The notes: generated by a model from the letters alone, not told the origin. A stretch of DNA of 5,278 nucleotides from Firmicutes bacterium UBA3871 (GCA_002392265.1 DGGP01000111.1:1-5278), one strand, 5' to 3'; positions 1-5,202 are shown, counted from the stretch's first letter. Translations and numbers: made by a program.

Positions 1-1
1 G

Positions 2-598
2 GCTCCTGCCGAGCCGGAAGCGTATATAGAGCAAGTCAAGGTCGAAGTCGAAGCACCGGCTATAAAGGAACCGGAGTTCAGACAAAACCTCAGAGCAAAG
101 GCTGTGACTGAAGGAAACACTGCTCTCGAATTCGGTCAGTTCACCAAAGGCGAACAGACTTCCATTCCAAAGGGCATGCGCATTATAGGAAATGTTGAGT
201 CCACGGATCGCCTTCAGATTCTCGGAAAAATCGAAGGTGATGTTAATACAACAGGAGATGTCGTTGTAACAGGCGTAATTGCAGGAAATGTCAATGCAAA
301 TAACGTTTCTCTCCAGAATGCAGGAATAAAGGGCGACGTTACAGCTACGGGAAATGTCAGCATTGAGCATGATGCAAAGGTTGTAGGAGCGGTTAAAGCG
401 ATGAATCTCAGACTGGACGGCCGTATAAAGGGCAATGTCTTTGTTGAGGAGACCAGCGAGATGGCGAGCGGTGCTCTGGTGATAGGCAACATTGAGACGG
501 GATATATCTCGACCAGCAGAGGCACAAAGATTAAAGGAAACATTATTACCAAGAAAACCGACACGGTTGATGAAGACGATTTTGATATAGAGGTGTAG
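2..598 (+). CDS. Bactofilin family protein, 5' end outside the window
   Basis: Bactofilins are cytoplasmic beta-helical proteins that polymerise without nucleotide into filaments or membrane-associated patches, scaffolding cell-shape or envelope enzymes. The frame is open from base 2 to the TAG at 596-598, giving 198 visible residues. The first ~45 visible residues are rich in Ala, Pro, Glu and Val and look like a disordered arm. The rest is a bactofilin domain (DUF583/PF04519) with short turns spaced through it, such as IIGNV, ILGKIEGDV, GVIAGNV, GIKGDV, GRIKGNV and TKIKGNI. This is the repeated Gly-X-hydrophobic pattern that builds the right-handed beta-helix. The C-terminus is acidic (DEDDFDIEV). 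A GTG at 104 could act as a start, but the open frame upstream has the same composition as the arm of the next bactofilin and no ribosome-binding site precedes the GTG. I therefore treat the gene as truncated by the window edge. It ends 2 bases before the next gene, so the two are probably cotranscribed and translationally coupled. Confidence 0.88.
   Translation, partial: APAEPEAYIEQVKVEVEAPAIKEPEFRQNLRAKAVTEGNTALEFGQFTKGEQTSIPKGMRIIGNVESTDRLQILGKIEGDVNTTGDVVVTGVIAGNVNANNVSLQNAGIKGDVTATGNVSIEHDAKVVGAVKAMNLRLDGRIKGNVFVEETSEMASGALVIGNIETGYISTSRGTKIKGNIITKKTDTVDEDDFDIEV
590..595 (+). promoter_or_regulatory. Ribosome-binding site of the second bactofilin
   Basis: GAGGTG lies five bases before the ATG at 601. 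It sits inside the last codons of the preceding bactofilin, overlapping its stop region, which suggests translational coupling of the two genes. It supports ATG 601 as the start of the downstream gene. Confidence 0.6.
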
Positions 599-600
599 AC

Positions 601-1485
601 ATGGGAGCAGGAAGAAGATCAATTAAATTAAGCAATCTTTCCGCTGCGACACCGAATGTCGAACCGGAAGTAAAAGCTGCAGAAACGATGCCGGAGGCAC
701 CAACCGAGGCAGTACCTGAAGAGCCCGCTGTATTAGAAGTCAGTGGCGCAGTTATGAAGGAGCCTGAAGAGCCGGCTGTATTTGAAGTCAGCGGCGCAGT
801 CATGAAGGAGCCTGAAGAGGCACCTGTCGAGGCCGCACCTGTCGAGGACGCACCGGCTGAACCGGCTGAAATGACTCCAATCGAAAAGATGCTCAGCGAA
901 GAGCCACAGACTGTGGAGGCACCTGCAACCGAGCCGGAGCCGGCACCACAGGCTATCAGCTCAATCGATACGATTGTTGAAAATTCAGAGTCTATCGGAG
1001 AGGCAATCAGAAAGGTTGACCACAGAGACGCACAGATTCTTCAGGCAGAAGTCATGAAGGACGGTGCAGTTTCAGACGAGGTCGGCATCATTGCTCACGG
1101 TACAAAGATTCATGGAGACATCGTTACCGATGGACACCTTGAGATTAACGGAGTTGTCGAAGGCAGCATCAATGCTCGTGGGAACGTTCGCGTTAACGGG
1201 GATGTTTACGGAGATATCGCATGCGGCAATCTGATTATAAAAGAGGGCGTTTTAAAGATTAACGTTCAGGCTCGCGAGGATATCGCGCTTGGCGAAAAGG
1301 CTCGCATCGAGGGAGATATACGCTGCCGCAAGATTGGAATTGAAGGCACTATCGTAGGGAATATCACAGCCGGTGAAATCGTGCAGGTAGCACCGAGTGC
1401 TATCATCAACGGAAACATTACCGCTGCAGGTGTTGCAATCGGCATGGGAGCAAAGGTTAACGGCCAAATTACGATGACCGAATAG
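601..1485 (+). CDS. Bactofilin with long Pro/Glu/Ala-rich N-terminal arm
   Basis: This is a second bactofilin, a 294-residue polymer-forming cytoskeletal protein. Residues 1-14 are short and basic (MGAGRRSIKL). Residues ~20-118 are an acidic, Pro/Ala/Glu-rich, presumably disordered arm containing a duplicated 16-residue unit (40-55 and 56-71) and a shorter APVEA/APVED repeat. Residues ~119-155 (SSIDTIVENSE onward) look helical. Residues ~160-292 form the bactofilin beta-helix, with repeats such as TKIHGDI, LEINGVVEGSI, VRVNGDVYGDI, ARIEGDI, GTIVGNI and AKVNGQI. Known bactofilins are often 120-200 residues with short flanking tails, so this arm is unusually long. No signal peptide or membrane helix is visible, so it should be cytoplasmic. 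ATG 601 has a good ribosome-binding site in the tail of the preceding bactofilin. The paired arrangement suggests the two proteins co-assemble or act at the same site; that is inference. The family call is firm, the cellular role is not. Confidence 0.9.
   Translation: MGAGRRSIKLSNLSAATPNVEPEVKAAETMPEAPTEAVPEEPAVLEVSGAVMKEPEEPAVFEVSGAVMKEPEEAPVEAAPVEDAPAEPAEMTPIEKMLSEEPQTVEAPATEPEPAPQAISSIDTIVENSESIGEAIRKVDHRDAQILQAEVMKDGAVSDEVGIIAHGTKIHGDIVTDGHLEINGVVEGSINARGNVRVNGDVYGDIACGNLIIKEGVLKINVQAREDIALGEKARIEGDIRCRKIGIEGTIVGNITAGEIVQVAPSAIINGNITAAGVAIGMGAKVNGQITMTE
718..813 (+). repeat. Two tandem copies of a 48-base in-frame unit
   Basis: Bases 718-765 and 766-813 are direct tandem copies, 44 of 48 bases identical. 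Three of the four differences are silent third-position changes (ccc/ccg, agt/agc, gtt/gtc); the fourth (tta/ttt) changes Leu to Phe. Each copy encodes EEPAV(L/F)EVSGAVMKEP. The unit length is a multiple of three, so copy number can change without breaking the frame. The mostly silent divergence suggests the peptide is maintained. Confidence 0.9.
820..849 (+). repeat. Two tandem copies of a 15-base in-frame unit
   Basis: Bases 820-834 and 835-849 match at 14 of 15 positions and encode APVEA and APVED. They directly follow the 48-base repeat and a third degenerate copy (APAEP) follows. This marks the whole segment as a linker that grows by small in-frame duplications. Confidence 0.7.
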
Positions 1486-1493
1486 TTTTGCAT

Positions 1494-1886
1494 ATGGATA
1501 TCAGGCAAATTAACACGACGGCACTCGCCTATCTGGGCGATGCCGTCTATGAAGTTTATGTGAGAGAAGCTTCCGTCAGGAAGAATCCGTCAAATGTCGA
1601 TGCCTTGCATCACACGAACGTGCGCTATGTGCGGGCGGAAGGTCAGGAGCTGGCAATCAGGAGGCTTATGGATGAGCTTACTGAAGAGGAGCAATCAATT
1701 GTTCGCCGTGCGCGCAATCATAAAATCACCTCAAAGCCAAAGAACGCCTCCCCGATAGCCTACAAAATGGCGACAGCGTTTGAAGCGCTGGTCGGGTACC
1801 TTTATCTGACGGAGCAAAAAGACCGCATGGAGGAAATAATCCGAAAGGCGATGGACATAATAGACAAAGGGAAAGAAATAAAATAG
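1494..1886 (+). CDS. mrnC: Mini-ribonuclease III (23S rRNA maturation)
   Basis: Mini-III is a homodimeric RNase III catalytic domain without the double-stranded RNA-binding domain. In Bacillus subtilis it trims the 5' and 3' ends of 23S rRNA precursor. The 130 residues match the family in length. The first signature, ALAYLGDAVYE (residues 10-20), carries the catalytic Asp16. The second, ATAFEALVGYLYL (93-105), carries Glu97. Between them is the basic segment RRARNHKITSKPKNA (71-85), typical of the family. I chose ATG 1494; a TTG at 1488, two codons upstream, is an alternative. Neither has a clear ribosome-binding site, so initiation may depend on translation arriving from the bactofilin that ends at 1485. 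In Bacillus, mrnC sits between cysS and rlmB. Here rlmB lies about 1.7 kb downstream with thyA and folA inserted, and bactofilins lie upstream. The C-terminus is Lys-rich. Confidence 0.93.
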   Translation: MDIRQINTTALAYLGDAVYEVYVREASVRKNPSNVDALHHTNVRYVRAEGQELAIRRLMDELTEEEQSIVRRARNHKITSKPKNASPIAYKMATAFEALVGYLYLTEQKDRMEEIIRKAMDIIDKGKEIK

Positions 1887-1895
1887 GTATTTTTT

Positions 1896-2138
1896 ATGGC
1901 GGAGAAAACTCCAAAAGAGAAAAAGATTACAAACCGCACTCGTGATATGATAGCTGACTATGTCATTACAAACCAGCATATCACAAAAGAGTACGACAGA
2001 CAGCATGATGAAGAAAAGATCAGACGAAAAGCGACAGGCGAAAAGCGCAAAATGACATACACGGAAAAGCTGTATACGGCTGTGATTGTCATCGGTTTGA
2101 TTCTGATTATTGTTCGTTACGGTATATTAAAGATTTAA
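1896..2138 (+). CDS. Small basic protein with one C-terminal membrane helix, function unknown
   Basis: I do not recognise this 80-residue protein. Residues 1-57 are very hydrophilic and rich in Lys, Arg, Glu and Asp (MAEKTPKEKKITNRTRDM; RRKATGEKRK), probably helical. Residues ~58-73 (LYTAVIVIGLILIIVRY) form a single hydrophobic helix, followed by a short tail ending ILKI. The positive charge before the helix and the lack of a signal peptide suggest a tail-anchored protein with its bulk in the cytoplasm. ATG 1896 has a weak TAGGTA ribosome-binding site overlapping the mrnC stop, seven to eight bases upstream. It starts nine bases after mrnC and ends nine bases before thyA, the spacing of a genuine operon member. 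Codon use resembles its neighbours. It could be a lineage-specific membrane anchor or adaptor, but no function can be assigned. Confidence 0.75.
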   Translation: MAEKTPKEKKITNRTRDMIADYVITNQHITKEYDRQHDEEKIRRKATGEKRKMTYTEKLYTAVIVIGLILIIVRYGILKI

Positions 2139-2143
2139 GGGAG
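2137..2143 (+). promoter_or_regulatory. Ribosome-binding site of thyA
   Basis: AAGGGAG shares two bases with the TAA stop of the small membrane-protein gene and lies four bases before the ATG at 2148. The strong match suggests efficient translation, and the overlap supports coupling to the upstream gene. Confidence 0.65.
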
Positions 2144-2147
2144 AAAA

Positions 2148-2978
2148 ATGAGCAAGGCAGATGTATTATTCGTAAATATGTGTCGTGAAATACTCGATCA
2201 CGGATATTCGAGCGAGGGGCAAAAGGTAAGAGCACGTTGGGAAGACGGCACGCCTGCTCACACCATCAAAACATTTGGTGTGGTAAACAGATACAACCTG
2301 TGGGAAGAGTTCCCGGCACTCACTCTGCGCCCGACGGCAATCAAGTCGGCAGTGGATGAAATGCTTTGGATATGGCAGAAAAAATCCAATAATATAAAGG
2401 ATTTAAATAGCCATATCTGGGACGAGTGGGCTGATGAAAACGGTTCAATCGGCAAGGCTTACGGCTATCAGCTCGGTGTAAAGTACAGATTCGCACAGGG
2501 CGAAATGGATCAGGTCGATAATGTCATCTGGCAGCTCAAAAATCAACCTTATTCACGCCGCATAATGACGAATATCTATAATTTTGCGGATTTGATGGAG
2601 ATGGGGCTGGAGCCATGCGCTTACAGTATGACGTTCAATGTGACGGGAAATCGTTTGAATGCGATTCTGAACCAGCGTTCGCAGGATATTCTCGCTGCGA
2701 ACAACTGGAATGTGGTTCAGTATTCGGTTCTGGTGCACATGCTTGCTCAGGTTTGCGGTTTTGAGCCGGGCACCCTTATGCACGTCATTTCCGATGCGCA
2801 CATTTACGACCGCCATGTTGATATCATCCGTGAAATGATTGAGCGCCCGCAGTTCCCTGCGCCGAAGTTTAGTCTCAATCCTGAAATCAAAGATTTCTAC
2901 GATTTCACGGTGGATGACATAACTATCGAGGATTATCAAAAGAATCCGCAGATAAAGAACATACCAATCGCAGTTTAG
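2148..2978 (+). CDS. thyA: Thymidylate synthase ThyA
   Basis: ThyA methylates dUMP to dTMP using 5,10-methylenetetrahydrofolate as both carbon donor and reductant, releasing dihydrofolate; it is a cytosolic homodimer. The 276-residue length is normal. Visible signatures are DGTPAHTI (33-40) near the N-terminus, LWIWQ (73-77), the phosphate-binding SRR (136-138), the catalytic Cys157 in EPCAYSMTFNV, QRSQD (176-180, phosphate and nucleotide contacts), Asn188 (dUMP base contact), and DAHIYDRH (216-223) with the conserved His and Tyr. The residue after the catalytic Cys is Ala rather than the His of E. coli ThyA. To my recollection this Cys-Ala-Tyr form is common in clostridial ThyA and B. subtilis ThyA has Cys-Val-Tyr, so the enzyme should be active. 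The ATG at 2148 is fixed by a strong ribosome-binding site. The DHFR gene 71 bases downstream recycles the dihydrofolate product, so the two form a metabolic pair. Confidence 0.96.
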   Translation: MSKADVLFVNMCREILDHGYSSEGQKVRARWEDGTPAHTIKTFGVVNRYNLWEEFPALTLRPTAIKSAVDEMLWIWQKKSNNIKDLNSHIWDEWADENGSIGKAYGYQLGVKYRFAQGEMDQVDNVIWQLKNQPYSRRIMTNIYNFADLMEMGLEPCAYSMTFNVTGNRLNAILNQRSQDILAANNWNVVQYSVLVHMLAQVCGFEPGTLMHVISDAHIYDRHVDIIREMIERPQFPAPKFSLNPEIKDFYDFTVDDITIEDYQKNPQIKNIPIAV

Positions 2979-2998
2979 CGATGCAAATATGATGATTC

Positions 2999-3029
2999 GA
3001 ACGCCGGTGGTATTCGTCACCGGCGGTTC
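2999..3029 (+). promoter_or_regulatory. GC-rich hairpin between thyA and folA
   Basis: GCCGGTG (3003-3009) pairs perfectly with CACCGGC (3018-3024) around an eight-base loop. The stem extends with GAAC (2999-3002) against GTTC (3026-3029) past one bulged G at 3025. The following bases (TATTACGGGAG) lack a continuous T-run, so it is a poor rho-independent terminator. It may instead protect the thyA mRNA 3' end, cause partial attenuation, or set the thyA to folA ratio. The structure is seen in the sequence; the role is a guess. It ends about six bases before the folA ribosome-binding site, leaving that site single-stranded. Confidence 0.5.
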
Positions 3030-3049
3030 TATTACGGGAGACTGAATTA

Positions 3050-3589
3050 ATGAAAGCAATTGTAGCAACCGAGAAAAACTGGGGTATAGGAAAGGACGGA
3101 GGGCTGCTGATGCACCTGCCGGGCGATCTTCGCTTTTTCAAAGAGCAGACGATGGGGAAAGTGCTCATTATGGGCCGCAAGACCCTCGAATCCTTGCCGG
3201 GCTCCGGGTCGCTGCCGGGCAGAACGACAATAGTCTTCACATCGAACAAGGCTTATGAGCCAAAGAAGCTCACGCCGGACGGCAAGCTGATTATAGTCAG
3301 CAGCTTTGATGAAATGATGACACAGCTGATGTTGCTCGAGTACACGGATGGCATAGACGCCGAAGAAGATGTCTACGTTGCGGGCGGCCAGAGCATCTAT
3401 GAGATGTTCATGCCTTACACCTCAGAGTTCATCGTCACACGCATCGACAAGCAGCTTGAGGCCGATGTATACTTTCCAAACCTCGACAAATATGTGGCGG
3501 ACGGGCAGCTTAAAATCACCTGGGAAAGCGAGACTCAGACAGATGAAAAAACAGGCACGACGTACCGTTTTGTGCGCTATGCCAGATAG
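3050..3589 (+). CDS. folA: Dihydrofolate reductase with divergent Met20 loop
   Basis: DHFR reduces dihydrofolate to tetrahydrofolate with NADPH in the cytosol, closing the cycle opened by ThyA. The 179 residues are slightly longer than the usual ~160. Conserved features are the start MKAIVATEKNWGIG, the catalytic acid Asp26 in LPGDLRFFK, the NADPH-binding MGRKTLESLPG (41-51), the second nucleotide motif VAGGQSIYEMF (110-120), and TRIDKQLEADVYFP (130-143). The Met20 loop is unusual. Where E. coli has Asn18, Met20, Pro21 and Trp22, this protein has Gly17, Leu19, Leu20 and Met21, so the near-invariant Pro-Trp is missing. I recall similar replacement in other clostridial DHFRs, so this is probably a lineage trait rather than damage. 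The extra length lies mainly around residues 68-106. ATG 3050 is supported by GGGAG at 3036-3040, nine bases upstream. Confidence 0.92.
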   Translation: MKAIVATEKNWGIGKDGGLLMHLPGDLRFFKEQTMGKVLIMGRKTLESLPGSGSLPGRTTIVFTSNKAYEPKKLTPDGKLIIVSSFDEMMTQLMLLEYTDGIDAEEDVYVAGGQSIYEMFMPYTSEFIVTRIDKQLEADVYFPNLDKYVADGQLKITWESETQTDEKTGTTYRFVRYAR

Positions 3590-3597
3590 AAACCGAA

Positions 3598-3602
3598 AGG
3601 GG
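3598..3602 (+). promoter_or_regulatory. Ribosome-binding site fixing the GTG start of rlmB
   Basis: AGGGG, within a GAAAGGGGC stretch, lies seven bases before GTG 3610 and just after the folA stop (3587-3589). The next in-frame ATG is at residue 80, inside the folded protein, so this site decides for GTG. Confidence 0.7.
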
Positions 3603-3609
3603 CAAAACA

Positions 3610-4557
3610 GTGAGTAAGAGTGAAAATAAATACAGAAGAAACAGCAAAGGCGAGTGGGAAGAGCGTAGACCGCGCGGTTCGAAGCCAAGTCGACGAGATT
3701 TCGCAAAGGGCGGCCGCGATGAACGTCCGACGGGCAGCGCACGTGATGACCGCCGCAGCCCTCTGAATACCGGGCGCGCTACCATAGAGCTTGACTATCC
3801 GTCTGAAGCCAAAAGTGCAAACATCATAATAGGCAGAAATCCTGTCATGGAGGCGCTCAAGGCAGACCGCGAGATTGACAAAATCCTTGTCGCAAAGGGT
3901 GCCGAGGGCAGCATCGTAAAGATTGTCGGAATGGCAAAGGACAAAGGCGTTCCGATTATATATTCGGAAAAGGTCAGCCTTGATCGTATAAGTGGAGGAA
4001 AGGCACATCAGGGTGTGGCGGCTTACATGCCTGCGCACGAATATGTTGAAGTTGATGACATCCTTGAAATAGCAAAGAAACGCGGCGAGGATCCGTTTAT
4101 CATCGTGCTTGACAATATAGAGGATCCGCACAACCTTGGCGCAATCATGCGTACTGCGGAAACTGCAGGGGCGCATGGAATAATCATCCCGAAGCGCAGA
4201 GCGGTGGGGCTTACCGAGACTGTTGCAAAGGCTTCTGCGGGGGCTATAGAATATATGCCTGTTGCAAAGGTTGTGAACATAGCGCAGACTCTGGAGAGCC
4301 TCAAGGCGCGCGGTATCTGGGTAGCGGCCTGCGATATGGGAGAGCATATGTATTATGATGCGAACCTGACGGGTCCGATGGCGCTTGTTGTAGGAGCTGA
4401 AGGCGAAGGAATATCGAGGCTTGTGAAGGAAAAATGCGACTATGTGGTATCGATTCCGATGCTGGGGCGCATTTCGTCGCTGAATGCTTCGAATGCGGCG
4501 GCAATACTGATATATGAAATCTGCAAGCAGAGACTGCTCAGCCAAAAGGCAGATTGA
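3610..4557 (+). CDS. rlmB: 23S rRNA (guanosine-2'-O)-methyltransferase, RlmB/TrmH family
   Basis: SpoU-class (SPOUT, trefoil-knot) methyltransferase using S-adenosylmethionine. RlmB methylates the 2'-O of G2251 (E. coli numbering) in the 23S rRNA P-loop. The 315 residues divide into three parts. Residues 1-68 are an Arg/Lys/Ser-rich disordered tail. Residues ~70-145 are the SpoU substrate-binding domain (IIIGRNPVMEALK through KAHQGVAAYMP). Residues ~160-310 are the knotted catalytic domain. Its three motifs are NLGAIMRTAETAG (175-187) with the catalytic Arg, VVGAEGEGISRLV (260-272), and IPMLGRISSLNASNAAAI (282-299). Typical RlmB proteins are ~245 residues, and the excess is the basic tail, which may aid RNA binding. 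The gene starts at GTG 3610, 20 bases after folA. Its position upstream of sigH matches the Bacillus yacO (rlmB) locus, which favours RlmB over other TrmH-type enzymes, although the modified nucleotide cannot be proven from sequence. Confidence 0.92.
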   Translation: MSKSENKYRRNSKGEWEERRPRGSKPSRRDFAKGGRDERPTGSARDDRRSPLNTGRATIELDYPSEAKSANIIIGRNPVMEALKADREIDKILVAKGAEGSIVKIVGMAKDKGVPIIYSEKVSLDRISGGKAHQGVAAYMPAHEYVEVDDILEIAKKRGEDPFIIVLDNIEDPHNLGAIMRTAETAGAHGIIIPKRRAVGLTETVAKASAGAIEYMPVAKVVNIAQTLESLKARGIWVAACDMGEHMYYDANLTGPMALVVGAEGEGISRLVKEKCDYVVSIPMLGRISSLNASNAAAILIYEICKQRLLSQKAD

Positions 4558-4563
4558 TTTTTT
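4518..4563 (+). terminator. Possible weak rho-independent terminator at the end of rlmB
   Basis: AATCTGC (4518-4524) is perfectly complementary to GCAGATT (4549-4555). Between them AGCAG (4526-4530) and CTGCT (4534-4538) form an inner hairpin with a three-base loop. Six Ts (4558-4563) follow two bases after the outer stem. The element overlaps the rlmB stop. The outer stem encloses 24 bases and is only moderately stable, so it may give partial termination between rlmB and sigH or be fortuitous. Confidence 0.3.
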
Positions 4564-4587
4564 CTAAATGTGTCTCAAATCAAAGAA

Positions 4588-4593
4588 AAGGGG
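4588..4593 (+). promoter_or_regulatory. Ribosome-binding site fixing the GTG start of sigH
   Basis: AAGGGG lies six bases before GTG 4600, near-ideal spacing. The next in-frame ATG is at residue 33, inside conserved sigma region 2, so this site decides for GTG. Confidence 0.7.
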
Positions 4594-4599
4594 TAGACT

Positions 4600-5202
4600 G
4601 TGATAAAGGACTACAATGATTTCACCGACGAAGAACTGGTGGAAATATCCGTTTCCGGCGATTCGGATGCAAAGGAATATCTGATCAGGAAGTATATGTC
4701 CGAGGTTCGCAGCAAGGCGCGACTCTATTTTATCATGGGTGGAGATGCCGAGGATGTGGTCCAGGAGGGCATGATTGGCATTCTCAAAGCGATTCACGCC
4801 TATGACGAGAGCAGAGGTGTGCCATTTCATGCGTTCATGAACATGTGCGTTAACAGGCAGATTTACACAGCAATTGAAAGTGCGGGCAGATTGAAGAATG
4901 CCCCGCTGAACGATTTTGCATCGCTTACGACATCTGAAGGTGAGACAAATCCGGATGTGGCAAACATCAGGTGCGGCTTTGAGAGTCAGCCTGAGGAACT
5001 GCTAATATATAAAGATATGGTCGATGACCTGATAAATAATGCTGAAAAGCTGTTTGGACCGCTGGAATTGCAGGTCTGGAAGGAGTATCTGAGAGGCAAA
5101 GATTATAATGAGATTGCCAAAACGCTCGGCAAGTCGCCAAAGGCTGTGGATAACGCCATCCAGCGCATCAAGAAAAAGATTACGGGGTATTTGAATTGTT
5201 GA
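4600..5202 (+). CDS. sigH: RNA polymerase sigma factor, SigH/Spo0H type
   Basis: Sigma-70-family factor that directs core RNA polymerase to a small regulon. In Bacillus, SigH drives entry into stationary phase, sporulation and competence. The protein has 200 residues against 218 in B. subtilis, mostly by lacking the N-terminal extension. Region 2 spans ~10-95: DEELVEISVSGDSDAKEYLI, then the core-binding AEDVVQEGMIGILKAIHAYD (50-69), then the -10 recognition part ending NRQIYTAIESAGR (85-97). The linker holds PLNDFASL, as in SigH. Region 4 (~133-198) ends in a helix-turn-helix, YNEIAKTLGKSPKAVDNAIQRIKKKI, that reads the -35 element. Domain order, motif wording and location after rlmB all fit SigH. 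In Bacillus yacP lies between rlmB and sigH; here only 42 bases separate them. Presence of sigH does not prove spore formation, since non-sporulating relatives also keep it. The start is GTG with a strong ribosome-binding site. The stop TGA (5200-5202) lies inside the -35 box of the next promoter. Confidence 0.92.
   Translation: MIKDYNDFTDEELVEISVSGDSDAKEYLIRKYMSEVRSKARLYFIMGGDAEDVVQEGMIGILKAIHAYDESRGVPFHAFMNMCVNRQIYTAIESAGRLKNAPLNDFASLTTSEGETNPDVANIRCGFESQPEELLIYKDMVDDLINNAEKLFGPLELQVWKEYLRGKDYNEIAKTLGKSPKAVDNAIQRIKKKITGYLNC

Noticed and set aside
104..106. GTG as the start of the first bactofilin
   Set aside because: The frame is open upstream to the window edge with arm-like composition, and no ribosome-binding site precedes the GTG.
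546..803. Minus-strand frame with repeated ITAPLTSNTAGSSG peptide
   Set aside because: The repeat is just the reverse reading of the 48-base duplication in the second bactofilin; no start context supports it.
1488..1490. TTG as the start of mrnC
   Set aside because: ATG 1494 is two codons downstream and gives a normal mini-III N-terminus. Neither has a clear ribosome-binding site, so the TTG remains possible but less likely.
2553..3068. 171-codon open frame on the minus strand opposite thyA
   Set aside because: It is opposite the conserved active-site half of thyA, shows no family features and would span the thyA-folA gap. Shadow frame.
3369..3617. 82-codon + strand frame overlapping folA
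   Set aside because: It is in a different frame within the conserved C-terminal half of DHFR, with Ser/Arg-rich low-complexity translation and no ribosome-binding site.
3577..4545. 322-codon open frame on the minus strand opposite rlmB
   Set aside because: It lies almost wholly opposite rlmB, whose SpoU motifs are unambiguous. Its translation is Cys/Arg/His-rich with no recognisable domain, typical of an antisense shadow.
4541..4563. Small GCC-AAAA-GGC hairpin before the T-run as a simple terminator
   Set aside because: Only three base pairs, too short on its own; the longer nested pairing starting at 4518 is the better candidate and even that is weak.
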